Positions 11,995 to 22,718 of a stretch of DNA of 64,000 nt are shown piece after piece. The notes beneath the pieces are model-generated. The model worked only from the letters and a program-made list of their open reading frames with translations. It had not been told where the DNA came from and did no database searches. The translations under genes and the position numbers were made by a program. The stretch comes from Symbiodinium natans (taxonomy: Eukaryota > Sar > Dinophyceae > Suessiales > Symbiodiniaceae), in assembly GCA_905221605.1 (NCBI GenBank), contig CAJNDS010002762.1, positions 127,907 to 191,906 on the forward strand. Direction: 5' to 3'. Every line of letters starts with the position of its first letter. Position 1 is the first letter of the stretch.

Positions 11995-12098
11995 TTTGGG
12001 ATGTCTGCCCTTATGCAAACAGTCCTTAATAGGGATTATAGTACCCCCCCTGTCATAATGCCGATGCAGGACTGTTAGTATAAGGGGGAACATCCCAA
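11995..12098. mobile_element. MITE-like element A, copy 2
   Basis: About 104 bp, starting TTTGGGATGTCTGCCC and ending GGGGGAACATCCCAA, with cagtccttaatagggatta inside. A perfect 8-bp duplication GTTGTGGT flanks it (11,987-11,994 and 12,099-12,106). The shared ends and 8-bp duplications suggest a cut-and-paste DNA transposon family such as hAT, but no transposase is present. Confidence 0.85.
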
Positions 12099-12106
12099 GT
12101 TGTGGT

Positions 12107-13211
12107 GTGCTGCAACTTGCCTTTGCTTGTTTAGGTTGGCTTGTTTGTTTGTTCCGTCTCTGCGATTGGTGTCTCCGACAGCATTCCTGACTTCTTGCAT
12201 GCTGTTCTGGGGCCGTGAAGGAATGTTTTTGTTTGACCCTGTCGCCTGCGTTTTCTTTCATCATCGCCTGTCACGTTAGTATATCTTGGTTTTGTTTGGA
12301 GGGTCTCGGTTTAGGCTTCGGGGTTCAGGCTTAGTAACGGCTTAGTAACATGTAGGGTTGTGCATAAGTTTTCGGATCTAGGTTAGGTCGTGGCCTCGTG
12401 GTTTGGATTTCAGAGTTTAGGGTGTAGCAATGTGTCCTGAATTGTCACCTCGCGTTTCCTGAATGCTTCGTGGCACTGATGTGTTTCCCGCCCTTGCCCG
12501 AATGTCCGCCTACGCTTCCTGAAGTTATTTCAGGAATCCCTGCGTTTTCCAATGTTGACGTCCGAATGTGTCTCCCGAATTTCGTTGCATCTGGCCGATG
12601 CAGGAGCGACGCAGAACAAACAATAATAGTCAATAGGTTCAATAGATGTCAATAGTCATTGAATAGACATCGGTTGTTGCGTCCAGAGTGCTTGGTCTGG
12701 TTGCCGGGGGCAATGAGAATGAATGGGGGCTCTTTAGGCATACGTATGCGGCAGCGCAAAAGGGTCTTGGTTTCAAATGGTTTCAACTTGTTTTCATGTC
12801 AGGCGGAGCTCCTCGCCTGGAAGAAGAAGTACGGCTGTCCAGATGCCGTCTCAGTCTCAGGGTTATCAGGGTTCAGATTGCCGACTGCGGGGTGAGGTGA
12901 TGTACTGAGCAGTGGGGCTGCAGAAGCTTAAAGTTTGATAAGGGCCTAATCCGTTTCGATGGTTTAGGATGGCCAGGTTGAACACGCCTTGAGCTTCGAT
13001 ACGAGTTTTGAAGACTCTTCGTCCTCAGATTGAGATGAATTCAGGATGTCTGCCCGCAAAAGCTCTGGGCCTGCAACACAAATCTAGTTCACCGTGTTGA
13101 CCTGCGGAGACGAGACGGTCCCCCAAGTGGGTCTCAAATCTGCAAGATCCCAAATCTTCCGGCCACGACAGCCAGATCTGAATAAATGAGCCACCAGCAA
13201 CGACCTGAACC
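12107..13211. other. Stretch without recognisable gene
   Basis: Several short frames of 60-80 residues occur on both strands (12,445-12,655; 12,659-12,900) without recognisable motifs or consistent splice signals. The strand of any coding use cannot be decided. Confidence 0.3.
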
Positions 13212-13312
13212 ACCTAAACCCTAAACCCTAAACCCTAAACCCTAAACCCTAAACCCTAAACCCTAAACCCTAAACCCTAAACCCTAAACCCTAAACCCTA
13301 AACCCTAAACCC
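13212..13312. repeat. Telomere-type tract (CCCTAAA)n, about 14 perfect units
   Basis: An uninterrupted CCCTAAA array, the telomere repeat type known in dinoflagellates. Unique DNA on both sides makes it interstitial. Confidence 0.95.
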
Positions 13313-13397
13313 ATCCCAATCGCGTGACTCGCTGAGGTCTGCCATGAGCCTGAGGAGTGCGCAGGTGCGGTCTGGCACACCGACATATGGGCATATC

Positions 13398-13500
13398 CCC
13401 CCCCCCAAAAAAAGGGTACCCCTTCGAAACCCCAAATAGAATAGAATCTCCTTAAAGGGATGCCCCAAAAAGGGTACCCCTATTTTCGGAAACCCCATAT
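13398..13500. mobile_element. Dispersed short element, copy 2, abutting an exon-like start
   Basis: Contains gggtacccc, agaatagaatctcc and tattttcggaaaccccatat; related in inverted orientation to the 10,640 copy. Its end is immediately followed by AG|GCC at 13,501-13,505, the presumed acceptor of the next coding-like stretch. Confidence 0.5.
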
Positions 13501-13502
13501 AG

Positions 13503-13725
13503 GCCTCAAAACAAGATCCTGGATGACCTGTCGAACGTTGCAATGCTCTTCTCTGGAATGCCCGACACGGTGCAAGGGTGGTGTCTTGCATATGTGTGTG
13601 TGCTTCTGAGGTACATTGCGTCTGAGAGATTCCTTGGAGTAAAGAGCCGAGAGCCATTCAATATGTACCAATGCCATCCAATGCCCATCATGTACCGTCG
13701 TTCCCAGGGCCCACCGAGACCGATT
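13503..13725 (+). CDS. Putative exon, unrecognised protein
   Basis: After ATATAG|G an open frame runs about 74 codons, reading NKILDDLSNVAMLFSGMP and then LAYVCVLLRYIASERFLG; it reaches a stop at 13,726-13,728 unless spliced earlier. Codon use looks coding: GC-rich third positions and a balanced composition. The hydrophobic stretch LAYVCVLLRYI could be membrane-associated. No family recognised. The downstream donor is unclear; candidates are GTACCG near 13,690 or the frame's own stop. The opposite strand is also open but less protein-like. Confidence 0.45.
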
Positions 13726-13729
13726 TAAG

Positions 13730-14331
13730 AAACATACAACCCGAATTCTGTGAGTCTGCAGGCGCAGCAACGGAGCCTGAAACCAGTCCACAGGACCGCT
13801 GTGGGGCACAGAGTTTTCAGAGGCTTTCCAGGGTTGAACTGAGTTCAGAGAGCCAGGGAGAGGGATGAAGCAGTCGGGCAGTTTGAGCTTGAGCTTCGTG
13901 GAGAGCTGCGAACAGAAAGTGCAGCTGCATAGTTCCATGCGTCTATTGTTGTGCTGCTTAGGGCCGCGCTGGGGGGTTGTTAGGCATTGTAGCATGATGC
14001 AACTCGAAACTTGCATGTTCCGAGCCCCACCCCCTGCCTGGCTGCCCCTACTGGCGAACTATCCCGTCGGCCGAAGAAGGTTAGAACGAAGCTTGAATAA
14101 TTTTACGGAAAGTGTTGGGCTTCAACAATCCTGAACCCCAAGGTCCTAAGGTAGCCCATAGGACGATGCCAGGAGCAAGGGCAAGCAACGAAAGGATCCG
14201 CCTGAAGTAAAATGAGACTCAGAGTGCCTCTGGCTTAAAGGGTGATGATCCCAGGTGTTAAGGTTGCAGGTTTGTTTGCTGCGGGTTGCGGCTCAATGCG
14301 GCTCGCATATGGGCATGTTGCCCGATGTTGA

Positions 14332-14362
<31 letters not shown>

Positions 14363-14862
14363 CCCCCCCCCCCCCCGGGCGCCGGAAGAATGACATCCCC
14401 CCCCCCCATCAAGGCACGAATTGCAAACGTCTCATCTAACATGTTCTTTCCGCAGCGTTTCACCATCTCTAAAATGCACATGGCGACTCCTCGATGGATC
14501 TTCAGAGATTGAGCTCGTGCAGGGGTCCTGCGGTACGGTCCTTGCAGACTGCCAATGCAAGGAAATGTGTCGGAAACCCCGGATTTGGCTCACAGCTTCA
14601 GCTTGCCATGCTTTAAATCGCGATCCCATTGAACCCTTAGCCATGTAGTTTGGTGCTGCGCAATGTGGATGCCCAGGTGCAAAAACACATTATTGTATGT
14701 TTCGCTACTATCCTCATGTCCCGAAGGACTTTGGGACCCCAAACCGAAGTTGTCAACGGCCGAAAAAAAAGCCAAAGCCTTGTTCACTCGTGCCCTCAGC
14801 CCTATAGACTCCCAAGATGTGTCCCTCAGGATCGCTGCGGGCGCTGCCCGATTCGGCATCCT
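13730..14862. other. Stretch with microsatellite and one ambiguous coding-like region
   Basis: A (CT)n run followed by poly-C lies at 14,331-14,378. At 14,720-14,865 both strands are open and protein-like: plus reads KLSTAEKKAKALFTRAL then IAAGAARFGIL; minus reads RVNKALAFFSAVDNFG and would use TTTAG|G from the adjacent telomere-type tract as acceptor. Strand undecided. Confidence 0.35.
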
Positions 14863-14983
14863 AAACACTAAACCCTAAACCCTCCCTAAACCCTAAACCC
14901 TAAACCCTAAACCCTAAACCCTAAACCCTAAACCCTAAACCCTAAACCCTAAACCCTAAACCCTAAACCCTAAACCCTAAACC
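14863..14983. repeat. Telomere-type tract (CCCTAAA)n
   Basis: About 16 units of CCCTAAA with a few variants at the left end. Together with the TTTAGGG tract at 15,090 it brackets a unique island. Confidence 0.95.
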
Positions 14984-15003
14984 GTGTCTATTATAGCTGT
15001 TAG

Positions 15004-15084
15004 CTGCGGGCCAAGAACGCGTTCCATGGCTTGGGATGCCGGCGGCCCTGTCAGCCGTCCAGGCCTGGTTCCTTAGGAGAAGGG
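15004..15084 (+). CDS. Putative exon between converging telomere-type tracts
   Basis: 81 nt, 27 codons, after GTTAG|C and before GGG|GTCTAT. It reads LRAKNAFHGLGCRRPCQPSR onward. No family. It is one of the islands with CCCTAAA on the left and TTTAGGG on the right; the coding assignment is inference. Confidence 0.3.
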
Positions 15085-15089
15085 GTCTA

Positions 15090-15183
15090 TAGGGTTTAGG
15101 GTTTAGGGTTTAGGGTTTAGGGTTAGGGTTGAAGGTTTAGGGTTGAGGGTTTAGGGTTTAGGGTTGAAGGTTTAGGGTTTAGG
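15090..15183. repeat. Telomere-type tract (TTTAGGG)n, degenerate
   Basis: TTTAGGG units mixed with TTGAGGG and GAAGG variants, followed by a T-run. Confidence 0.9.
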
Positions 15184-15309
15184 TTTTTTTTTTGGCGGCT
15201 TTCAGGCGCAAGGCATGGGGTCGGGGCAGAGAGGGGGTTGGGGGACGAAACCCTTTTTTAGAGCAACGTCTGAGAACCCCTGTAGCACAAACTGTTTGGG
15301 GACAAGCAG

Positions 15310-15396
15310 CCTCGAACTCCCCCAAGCACCCGAGGCTCCGGCGGAGGCCAAGGTGAAGGTCGAGAAGCTCCGAGCTACTGGGCCCGAAACCCTTCG
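15310..15396 (+). CDS. Putative exon, Gly/Pro-rich
   Basis: 87 nt, 29 codons, after ACAAGCAG and before TTCG|GTTTTT. Phase 0 reads PRTPPSTRGSGGGQGEGREA; another frame (ELPQAPEAPAEAKVKVEKLR) is also coding-like, so the frame is undecided. The donor context TTCG|GTTT is shared with 15,888 and 62,988. Confidence 0.35.
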
Positions 15397-15744
15397 GTTT
15401 TTTTCTGGAAGTTGCTTCTTCTCCGGGAAAAGGGAGGGTTGGCTTTAAAATTAGGTGGAAGGGATGAATCACGTCTAGACTCAGTCACTCAGTCGAGTTT
15501 GTCTCCAAACTTCAACGGGCCTCTGTTGTTCATGTTTTGCGCTATCTGTAATTTTTGCTTTCCAAGCTGTCCTGGTGCCATTGCCACAGCATGGAAACTT
15601 ACGGCCCGCGGCGTTTCTCGGTTTTGCTTGCGCTGTCTCTTTGTTCCTTCGGTCCTGCCCCCAAAACCGCTTCGTTTCGCGGCACTTGGACGTTGGCAGT
15701 TTCCCCGAACCCCAAAACCCTCTCTGAAGCCGAAGCCGCAGACA

Positions 15745-15789
15745 CCCTGAACCCTAAACCCTAAACCCTAAACCCTAAACCCTAAAGAG
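15745..15789. repeat. Telomere-type tract (CCCTAAA)n
   Basis: About five units ending CCCTAAAGAG directly against the next exon-like island. Confidence 0.9.
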
Positions 15790-15888
15790 CCCAATGTTGC
15801 CCAAACTTCCGCAACGCGAAGCATCCCTCTGAGCACAGCTGAGGAGAAGCTTCTGCGGCTGAAGAAGGCGCCAGGGCTCAGATCTTCG
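15790..15888 (+). CDS. Putative exon, helical charged segment
   Basis: 99 nt, exactly 33 codons, between CCCTAAAGAG and TTCG|GTTTAGGG. It reads PNVAQTSATRSIPLST followed by AEEKLLRLKKAPG, with an amphipathic helix pattern and GC-rich third positions. Both flanks are telomere-type tracts in converging orientation; the donor GT is the first GT of the TTTAGGG tract. No family recognised. Confidence 0.45.
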
Positions 15889-15973
15889 GTTTAGGGTTTA
15901 GGGTTTGGGGTTTAGAGGTTAGGGTTTAGGGTTTAGGGTTTAGGGTTTAGGGTTTAGGGTTTAGGGTTTAGGG
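15889..15973. repeat. Telomere-type tract (TTTAGGG)n
   Basis: About twelve units; it begins exactly at the predicted exon end. Confidence 0.95.
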
Positions 15974-16104
15974 CTGAGGCTTCTCAGTTTTGGGCGCTTT
16001 GTTTTTTTCAGTCCTGGAGGCGTCGCCCAAACGTGCAATGCACAACTAGAAGCCCCGGTTGAAAGCCCACACCCCAAATCCGAATCCCAACCTAGACCTT
16101 AAAC

Positions 16105-16180
16105 CTAGGGTTTTTAGGCTAGGGTTTAGGGCTTAGGGTTTAGGGTTTAGGGTTTAGGGACCCTAAACCCTACACCCTAC
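16105..16180. repeat. Head-to-head telomere-type junction
   Basis: TTTAGGG units (to 16,159) meet CCCTAAACCCTACACCC with only a base between, forming a short palindromic junction (gtttagggaccctaaac). Confidence 0.9.
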
Positions 16181-16219
16181 TCCGGAGCCCCCCAAAGAGC
16201 GCTTGAAACTTGGGCTCAG

Positions 16220-16291
16220 GAGCATGTGGCAGAGAGCCAAGGAGGAGATGAGCCAGGAGAGCCTGAGGTCGCACCAGGCGAACATTTCAGG
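16220..16291 (+). CDS. Putative exon, acidic segment
   Basis: 72 nt, 24 codons in phase 0 after GGCTCAG|G and before CAGG|GTTTGG. It reads EHVAESQGGDEPGEPEVAPG. The frame is open back to 16,181 (SGAPQRALETWAQ), so the true start may be earlier. CCCTAAA-type DNA lies to the left, the TTTGGAGGG array to the right. Confidence 0.4.
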
Positions 16292-16402
16292 GTTTGGAGG
16301 GTTCGTAGGGTTTGTAGGGTTTGTAGGGTTTGGAGGGTTTGGAGGGTTTGGAGGGTTTGGAGGGTTTGGAGGGTTTGGAGGGTTTGGAGGTTTAGGGTTA
16401 GG
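16290..16402. repeat. 9-bp array (GGGTTTGGA)n, telomere-derived variant
   Basis: About twelve 9-bp units (some ggtttgtag), returning to TTTAGGG at its right end. Probably a mutated, locally amplified telomere-type unit. Confidence 0.9.
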
Positions 16403-17008
16403 GGCGATGGCACTGACACTAGCAGTGATAATCAGAACCATCATACGCATATGTAAATTAATGGTCGTTTCCAGTTCGTTTGTTTTCCCTCGTCTGGGTT
16501 CATATTCGTTTTGGGCTACCAAGTAATTTGCTGTCACGTGTTTCCCATAGTTTCGCAGAGTCTTTTCGGCTTGGTTGAACTCATGATGGCAACACCGTAG
16601 CCATGACCCCCTGTTAAGACCCAGCATCCGGAAGCACAGCACTCGCCTTCGTCACCGCTGCGACGATCGACTCGAAACAGCTTTTATTCGCAGCATGTCC
16701 GGTAGCGTTGTGACGTGCAGAAGCCTGGCCCTAAACAAATTGACACGCCACATCGCAGAACCCGCCATGCCTCCATGTTGGAAGTCGTTTGCATCGCTCT
16801 CCAAAAGGCGCTTAGATTACAAAGCACGAACGAGGGTTAAGGACCCTGTGGTAGTTGTGCTCCTTCTCATACAGCGGAGGTTTGCAGGCATTGTGTTATT
16901 TGGGGGTTTACGATAAAAAGGGACCCCTTGTATAGACCCAAATAATAGTAGGATCCCCGTACAAGGACCCAAAAAAGTACCCCGCAAACCCCCATTTGGT
17001 GCTCTTAG
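16403..17008. other. Probable intron-like stretch with dispersed element copy 3
   Basis: A coding-like frame at 16,700-16,850 (LALNKLTRHIAEPAMPPCW) lacks clear splice borders. At about 16,897-16,999 lies an element with gggggtttacga at the left and gcaaacccccat at the right, an imperfect inverted pair. Confidence 0.4.
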
Positions 17009-17107
17009 GCTTTCTCGGCTGAAGGTTCCGAGCGTCGATGCGAGTCGGGAAAGGGGAGCACTCACAACCTCAAACTCTTTCAGAACGAGAGCCTTCAAGC
17101 CTCCTAA
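17009..17107 (+). CDS. Putative terminal exon
   Basis: 99 nt from GCTCTTAG|G to TAA at 17,105-17,107, 33 codons including the stop, phase 0. It reads AFSAEGSERRCESGKGSTHN. A second frame is also open to a TGA nearby. The dispersed element ends only about 10 bp before the acceptor. Confidence 0.35.
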   Translation, partial: AFSAEGSERRCESGKGSTHNLKLFQNESLQAS

Positions 17108-17387
17108 CTGACAGTTGCCGGAGGCCAGCTCCCTGAATTTCCCTGAAGCCCTAGGCCCTTAGGCGGCCCTTGCAAAACCCTGGATCCCACAACATCGTCG
17201 GAGTGGGGTTTTCCTGTGTTCCAAGTCGGGGTGTTCAGGCAACGCGGACTTTGTGGCGTCTTTCCTGTCTGAGGCGGCGTGGAAATGCCACGGATTAGGG
17301 AACGATCGGGGTTTGATAAGTTTGGTCTTGGTGCTGAGGTTGATTTAGACTTCGTTGTCGAGATTGCTTACAGCTTGCTTTTTTTAG

Positions 17388-17645
17388 GATTCACAACAGC
17401 GGAATGAGCAACGTCTTTTCGACCAGCGTTCTCGCAGTCCTCGACCAGTTCGCGCCTGTTTAGGGATTCGAGACAAGAAGGGGCAAAGTCCGAGCGACGG
17501 CCTCTCCAGACAGCCCCTCCCACATGTCTCCGCATGTTGCAGACTGCTGCAGAACCTCGCTGAACCTCCGTCCCTCGAACCCCTCGAGAGGCGACGAACA
17601 GGCATCGGCTGCGAGCTCTGGCGCAGGACTCTTTTTGGCTTGAAG
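17388..17645 (+). CDS. Putative exon, 86 codons, strong splice borders
   Basis: 258 nt with no stop in phase 0. The acceptor is a T-run ending TTTTTTTAG|G; the donor is TTGAAG|GTTAAG. The translation begins DSQQRNEQRLFDQRSRSPRP, continues with DKKGQSPSDGLSRQPLPHV, and ends ERRRTGIGCELWRRTLFGLK. Arg/Ser/Pro-rich. It contains no ATG. No family recognised. Possibly joined to the 18,584 exon, which has the same phase. Confidence 0.5.
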
Positions 17646-18583
17646 GTTAAGTCAAGCAAGGTCTGCAGTGTAGGGCTCAGGCTGCTAAGGATTAGGTGAT
17701 TGTGCCGAGTGGTGTGGGCTGCACGGAAGAACCGAAACCGCTGACGTGAAAGTCAACGGGGTCTCAAAGCCGGTTCGGGGAGGAGCTTGCCAAGAAGCGC
17801 GGCAGTCAACTGATGTCTCCATCGATCACGGCCTGGAAGGCCGAGCAAGGTAGACCTGTTGCTTGCATGCGAAGGAAGGCACAAGCAAAAACCGTGCAAC
17901 AGCTCTTTCGTCAGGAGATATGAGGCGATGTGATTCGATGTTTGCGAGAATTCCAAGACCCAGCACTCGGCATCCAACAAAAAAAGGGCACCTTAAATCC
18001 GGAGCTAGAGCTATTGAATATTGAGACAAATAATGCCCTCCAGCATCAGGAGTAAATTCCACTCGCATTTTCCATCCAAAGCCACATTGACATGAGCATT
18101 GGCCTTCCGTCACAGGCACGCCTGACGCCTGCTCCCACCGAGGTGGCTGTGGAGGCCACCACTTATCCGCGGCTGTCGCAAGGGTTGTGGTGTGTCGGGC
18201 ATTTTGGAGTTGTAGGGGGTGTGGTTCTTGGTGTTTGGATATCAATGGGCCCGGTCTAACATTGTGTTTTCAGGATTAGGTCCAATGACATTGCATCTTG
18301 AGCATATCGGGCTCGTTTGCCTGCACTTTCTCGTGCTTAAGTGTTGAAAGGTAGGGCTTTAAGAATTTAAGGATACAAAGCCTGCCGACTGTGGAAGTAC
18401 GTCGCCGGCAGGTGTGTTCTAATTATTCATAACGAGCTCGAAGTTGTCGCACGGCCGGAACCGTCATTTAGGACCTTAAAAAACAATTTTGATGGAAGAG
18501 AACTTTCCCAGACATGTTCGACTTAAACTTAAACTCGACAATGCGACGTTGCCGCGTGTTTTTTCCGAGAAACCCTTCCGCAG

Positions 18584-18838
18584 GAACAGCTTGCCTGGCT
18601 GAAGTTTACCCTCGTACCTCGAGGCGGAGCGCTCGTCGAAAGCTTGCACAGTCGCCTCAAGACCGGTTGCCAGCTTCCACCGCTGATCGAACGATGTGAC
18701 GTCCGGTGCCCACACTGCGGCTTTGCTGGCAGAGCAGCACTCAAAATTTGGTCTTTGGCAAGATCAGTCGAATTGTCAACTTGTGAAAAGCAACTCGCCA
18801 GCTGCTCTGCAGCCTGTCTACCACAAGTGAAACTCCAG
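18584..18838 (+). CDS. Putative exon with CxxC motif, 85 codons
   Basis: 255 nt in phase 0, acceptor CTTCCGCAG|G, donor CTCCAG|GTGAGA, no internal stop. It begins EQLAWLKFTLVPRGGALVES, then LPPLIERCDVRCPHCGFAG and LARSVELSTCEKQLASCSAA. The CDVRCPHCG cluster with later cysteines hints at a zinc-binding fold, but I do not recognise a family. Among the best-supported exon calls in the plus-strand set. Confidence 0.55.
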
Positions 18839-19544
18839 GTGAGACTCCTTGTGAGGCAAGGAATGAAACAGGAGTGAACTGCAGAGCCTGCAAGCTCTAC
18901 ATGCTGGCATCCAACACGGCCCTGTATATCTGGTATCGCCTGCCCAAGCCAGCCTTTGAGCCCTGGTACCCTAAGTGTGCTTAAGCCCGCAGCCACAAAA
19001 GGAAGTCCTAAAGCCTGAATCAGGGCGCAAACGTTTCTGACCTTGGTCTGAACACCTCAACGTTAAAACCACAGAGACGGAAAGCCCAAGCTGGGTAATG
19101 CCGGTCCCGCAACTCGAAACCGCAAAACCTGCAGCAGAAAGTGCGCAGATCGCAAAGCCGCCAAGTCCGCTCCCACTAAGGCCTGAAAACTCAAGGGGTT
19201 CCCGAGACTCCCTAGACCCCCTTCAGCCCCTACATCATATAATATAATATAGTATAATTATAACATAATATAGTAGCATGTACTATGATATAATATGTAC
19301 AATAGATCATATATAGTTTTTAGAAGCCGTCGGAGGTGGGCAGCCAGGGGGATGGGCTGTTGGACGATTTCTTCGGCCGGTCCAAGGCCAACGAGAGCAA
19401 GGACGGGCGTTCCGCTCCGGACTTTCGGGGTTTAAACCCTAAACTATAGGTGGTCACCGCCTGCCTTGGGGTATCCCACAGGGGGGGGATGATCATCCCC
19501 ACAAACATGCCCTCTAACATGCCCCCCCCCCCAACTGAGAAGAG
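18839..19544. other. Stretch without gene; AT-rich patch
   Basis: 19,235-19,320 is an AT-only patch (atataatataatatag). The rest shows no convincing coding or splice signal. Confidence 0.4.
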
Positions 19545-19745
19545 AGAGAGAGAGAGAGATACATACAGATAGATAGATAGAGAGAGAGAGAGAGACATAC
19601 AGATAGGGAGAGAGAGAGAGAGAGAGAAATACAGAGAGATCAAGGGAAAGGGCGAGAGACATACAGAGCGGGCAAGAGGACCTGACAAAAGAGTGGAGAG
19701 AGGACAGATAGAGTCGAGAGGAAGCAAGGAGAGAGGTGGGCAGAG

Positions 19746-19780
<35 letters not shown>

Positions 19781-19790
19781 AAGCAGCTTC
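19545..19790. repeat. (AG)n / (GATA)n microsatellite cluster
   Basis: Long AG/GA runs broken by gatagatagata and ACAG. Long low-complexity frames on both strands here are not taken as genes. Confidence 0.9.
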
Positions 19791-19801
19791 TTGGCCGCAA
19801 A

Positions 19802-20430
19802 GCATGTAATTGCTTAGGGCTTAGGGCTTCGGGGTTAGTTTAGGCCTTAAGGCCATAGGCCTAGGACCTAGGGTTTAGGGTTTGGTTTTGGGTTTGAGCT
19901 TTAAGGTTCAGTTTTTTTTTGGTCTGGGGCCCCTGCGCTTTCAAAAGCCCTAAGCCCGAAACCCTAAACTCGGCTAAACCCTCTAAACTCGTTAAGCCCT
20001 ACAGGCCCTCAAGGCCCTAAATTCCCAGAGGCCTAAACCCCCTAAACCACCTAAACCCCTTAAACCCCCTTAACCCTAAACCTGAAGCCCTAAATCATAG
20101 GTCCAAGCGTACGCCGTTAAGCCCTGCCCTAAACCCCCCACTAGGTCCTAGGTAAAGTAATGCACTGTTAAGCCCTGCCCTAAACCCTCAATCCTAAACC
20201 CAAAGCCCTAAACCCTAAGGCCCTAAGGATCGGCTGAGCGAGCCCCGTCAAGCCATAAAGGCCCTAAACCTAAAACCCTAAGCCCGAGGCCCTAAACCCT
20301 AAACCCCAAGCCTTATACCTTCGGGCCCAAGCCCTGGGTCCCCTAAGTTAGTAAGGATCGGCTGAGCGTGCGCCGTTAAGCCCTCGCCGCTAGTGGGTGT
20401 AAGTGTAGGCTTTAGGCTAGGGTATAGTTT
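19802..20430. repeat. Degenerate CCCTAAA/CCCTAAG field
   Basis: About 600 bp dominated by diverged CCCTAAA, CCCTAAG, CCTTAAG and GGCCCTAA words; an internal near-repeat (aaggatcggctgagcg…gttaagccct) recurs at about 20,225 and 20,355. Probably an old telomere-type expansion. Confidence 0.75.
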
Positions 20431-20439
20431 CAGAGTAAA

Positions 20440-22380
20440 TGGGCTCCTTGGTCTTAAGCTTGAAGCTGTGTGGGAAGGCCAGTGTGGCTTCATCTTTCTC
20501 TAGGGTTATACGGCAGGGCTGGGAGGAGCAAGCCAGTCTGGCTACTGCTTTTTTTTGGGCAGGACTACAGGAAGCGCTTGTAGCTTCAGATCTTCTCAGA
20601 CTTTTGGCTTTTGGGCTCTAGAGGGTCCAGCTACTCTGCGTGCAGCAGGAGCTGCAAGCCTAGAAAAACGTCGGAGTCTCTGTGCCAGCAGGAGAGAGAC
20701 CCAAGGACTGGTGCAGGACTGCAGAAACAGCACTGCTGAAGGACTGCAGCAAGCCTGTGTCATTGAAACTTGCTGTTGCTCAAGCACCCAGTTTGCTGCT
20801 TCTGCCCTGCTGCAAGACTCGAAGACCTCAGCTGCTGTGAGTAGCAAAGGACCATAGGCGGCCCTCTGCCTTCTGCCCTGCTGCAAGACCCGAAATCCTC
20901 CCACGCCAGGAGCAGGTAAGGATCTCAGGCGGGCCTCTTAGACTCCAGGATTTGTTTTGGGTAGGGCAAACGACGTGGGGCCCGTAGGATTGTCTGACGT
21001 GGGGCCCGGACCCATTTTGCCGTTTTGTGCGCGTGGGAACAAGAGTCATTTCGGCCGTTTTACAGGCGAAAACGCGTGGGACTCAGACCCATTTTGCCGT
21101 TTAACCGTGGGGTCCGGGCCCATTTCTCCGGTTTTTGTGCCATTTTTGTAGCAGGCGAAAACGCGTGGGGTCCAGCAACTTCAAAAACAGGAGAAAACGC
21201 GTGGGGGGCCCGGGCCAATTCAAAAGCAGGAGGAAAAAAACACGCGGGTCCTGCAAATTCCGAAGAAGGCGAAAACGCATGGGGCCTTGCAACTTGAGAA
21301 CTGGGGAAAATGCGTGGCGCCCCGAAAGAAAAGCCCTTGAAACTAGAAGGCCTGGCCAAGGTCCTGATCTGCCTAGAATAGCTGGAGCCTGTAAAGCCTA
21401 AAGCCCTGAAGTCTGAGAAGCTCCGAAGCTACAAGCTCTTCCTGTCTTCCTGGCCAAAAAGACAAGGGAAGCAGTAGCCAGACTGGCTCCTCCAAGCCCT
21501 GCCCTAGAGCCTTAAAAGAAAGATGAAGCCACGCGGGAAGGCCCACACAGCTTCAAGCTGGAAAAAAGCACTACACTGAAGCTGCTGCGAGGCAGCACAG
21601 TCTTTTCCTCGGGACCCAGAAGCAGTGCCTGCAGCTGACGGTTTGCTGACGCTTGCAGACAAGCTTCAAGACTTCCGGTGCTTGCAGCAGCCAGAGAGAG
21701 GCAGGCCCCTCATGGTTCTTAAGCCTTAAGCTTGGCTTTGTTTTCCTCAGCCACATAAACCCTTCATAGTCCTCCTGCGCAAGACAAAATGCAATTTCGG
21801 CATCTGAAAAGTGCATTGGGCTTCTTGGAAGCTGTTCTAGCCCGGTCTGCAGAAATACTTGATGACTTCTGCTGCTTTTGATGATATGAGAAAGCTAGCC
21901 AGGCCCTAACGGCTTTATCCGTTCTTCCTGCTTGTTTCCTCAGCCAAAGAGACCCTGAATAGTCCTCTCCCACAAGACAAAATGCAATTTCAGCGCCTGA
22001 AAAGTGCATTAGGCCTGTGTCATCAGCTACATGTAAGCAGCCTAGCGAGGCATCTGACGGAGGCAAGGCTTTTTTTAGGCCTGCCGTGCCTGTTTTAGGC
22101 TAGAAGAGCATCCAACAAGCCCAATGCACTTTTCACATGCTGAAATTGGGATTTCTCTTGTGTAAGTGCACTACTCAAGGTCTGTCTGACTGAGGAAACG
22201 ATCGGGGCACGCCTAAAAAACAGTAAGATGCCTGGATAGGCGTCTTGATTCATCAACAGCAGCAGAAATCTTGAAGTATTTGTGTAGCCCGGTTCCAAAA
22301 GAGCACCCACCCAGCAAGCCCGATGCCCTTTTGACCTGTTGAAGCGCTGAGGTCAGACCACTTCATCGACCTGGCCCTGA
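20440..22380. repeat. Region of mixed dispersed and local repeats
   Basis: 20,560-20,930 has repeated tgctgcaaga…gaa words. 21,060-21,320 has about eight imperfect units built on ggcgaaaacgcgtgggg. 21,770-21,830 and 21,960-22,015 are direct copies (agacaaaatgcaatttc…ctgaaaagtgcatt), with an inverted relative near 22,125. No gene recognised. Confidence 0.6.
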
Positions 22381-22595
22381 GACAGACAGACAGACAGAGA
22401 CACACACAGAGAGAGACCGGCATTAAAAAATCAAAACGCAGATAGAGAAAGAAGGTGTAGAGATAGATGCAGACATGTAGAGAGAGAGACACAGAGAGAG
22501 AGCGCGAGAGAGCGTTAGACAGACAGAGGCTGACAGATAAAGAAATACAGAGACAGACAAAGAGGGGGGGAGGGGGGAGGGGGGGGGGGGGGGCA
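22381..22595. repeat. (AG)n/(ACAG)n microsatellite and G-run
   Basis: Low-complexity purine DNA ending in a G-rich block at 22,564-22,594. Confidence 0.9.
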
Positions 22596-22683
22596 TGTTT
22601 AGGTGCACGTTTGAGGGGATGTTTGGGAGGACGATCATCCCTTTATACAAAGTAGTAAGCAAGGCAGGGTGGCGACCACCTAT

Positions 22684-22718
22684 ACCCTAAACCCTAAACC
22701 CTAAACCCTAAACCCTAA
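22684..22718. repeat. Telomere-type tract (CCCTAAA)n
   Basis: Five units, followed after about 30 bp by TTTAGG-type words in the opposite orientation. Confidence 0.9.

Noticed and set aside
13212-15183. Chromosome end (telomere)
   Set aside because: The tracts are short, in both orientations and flanked by unique DNA on both sides, so they are interstitial.
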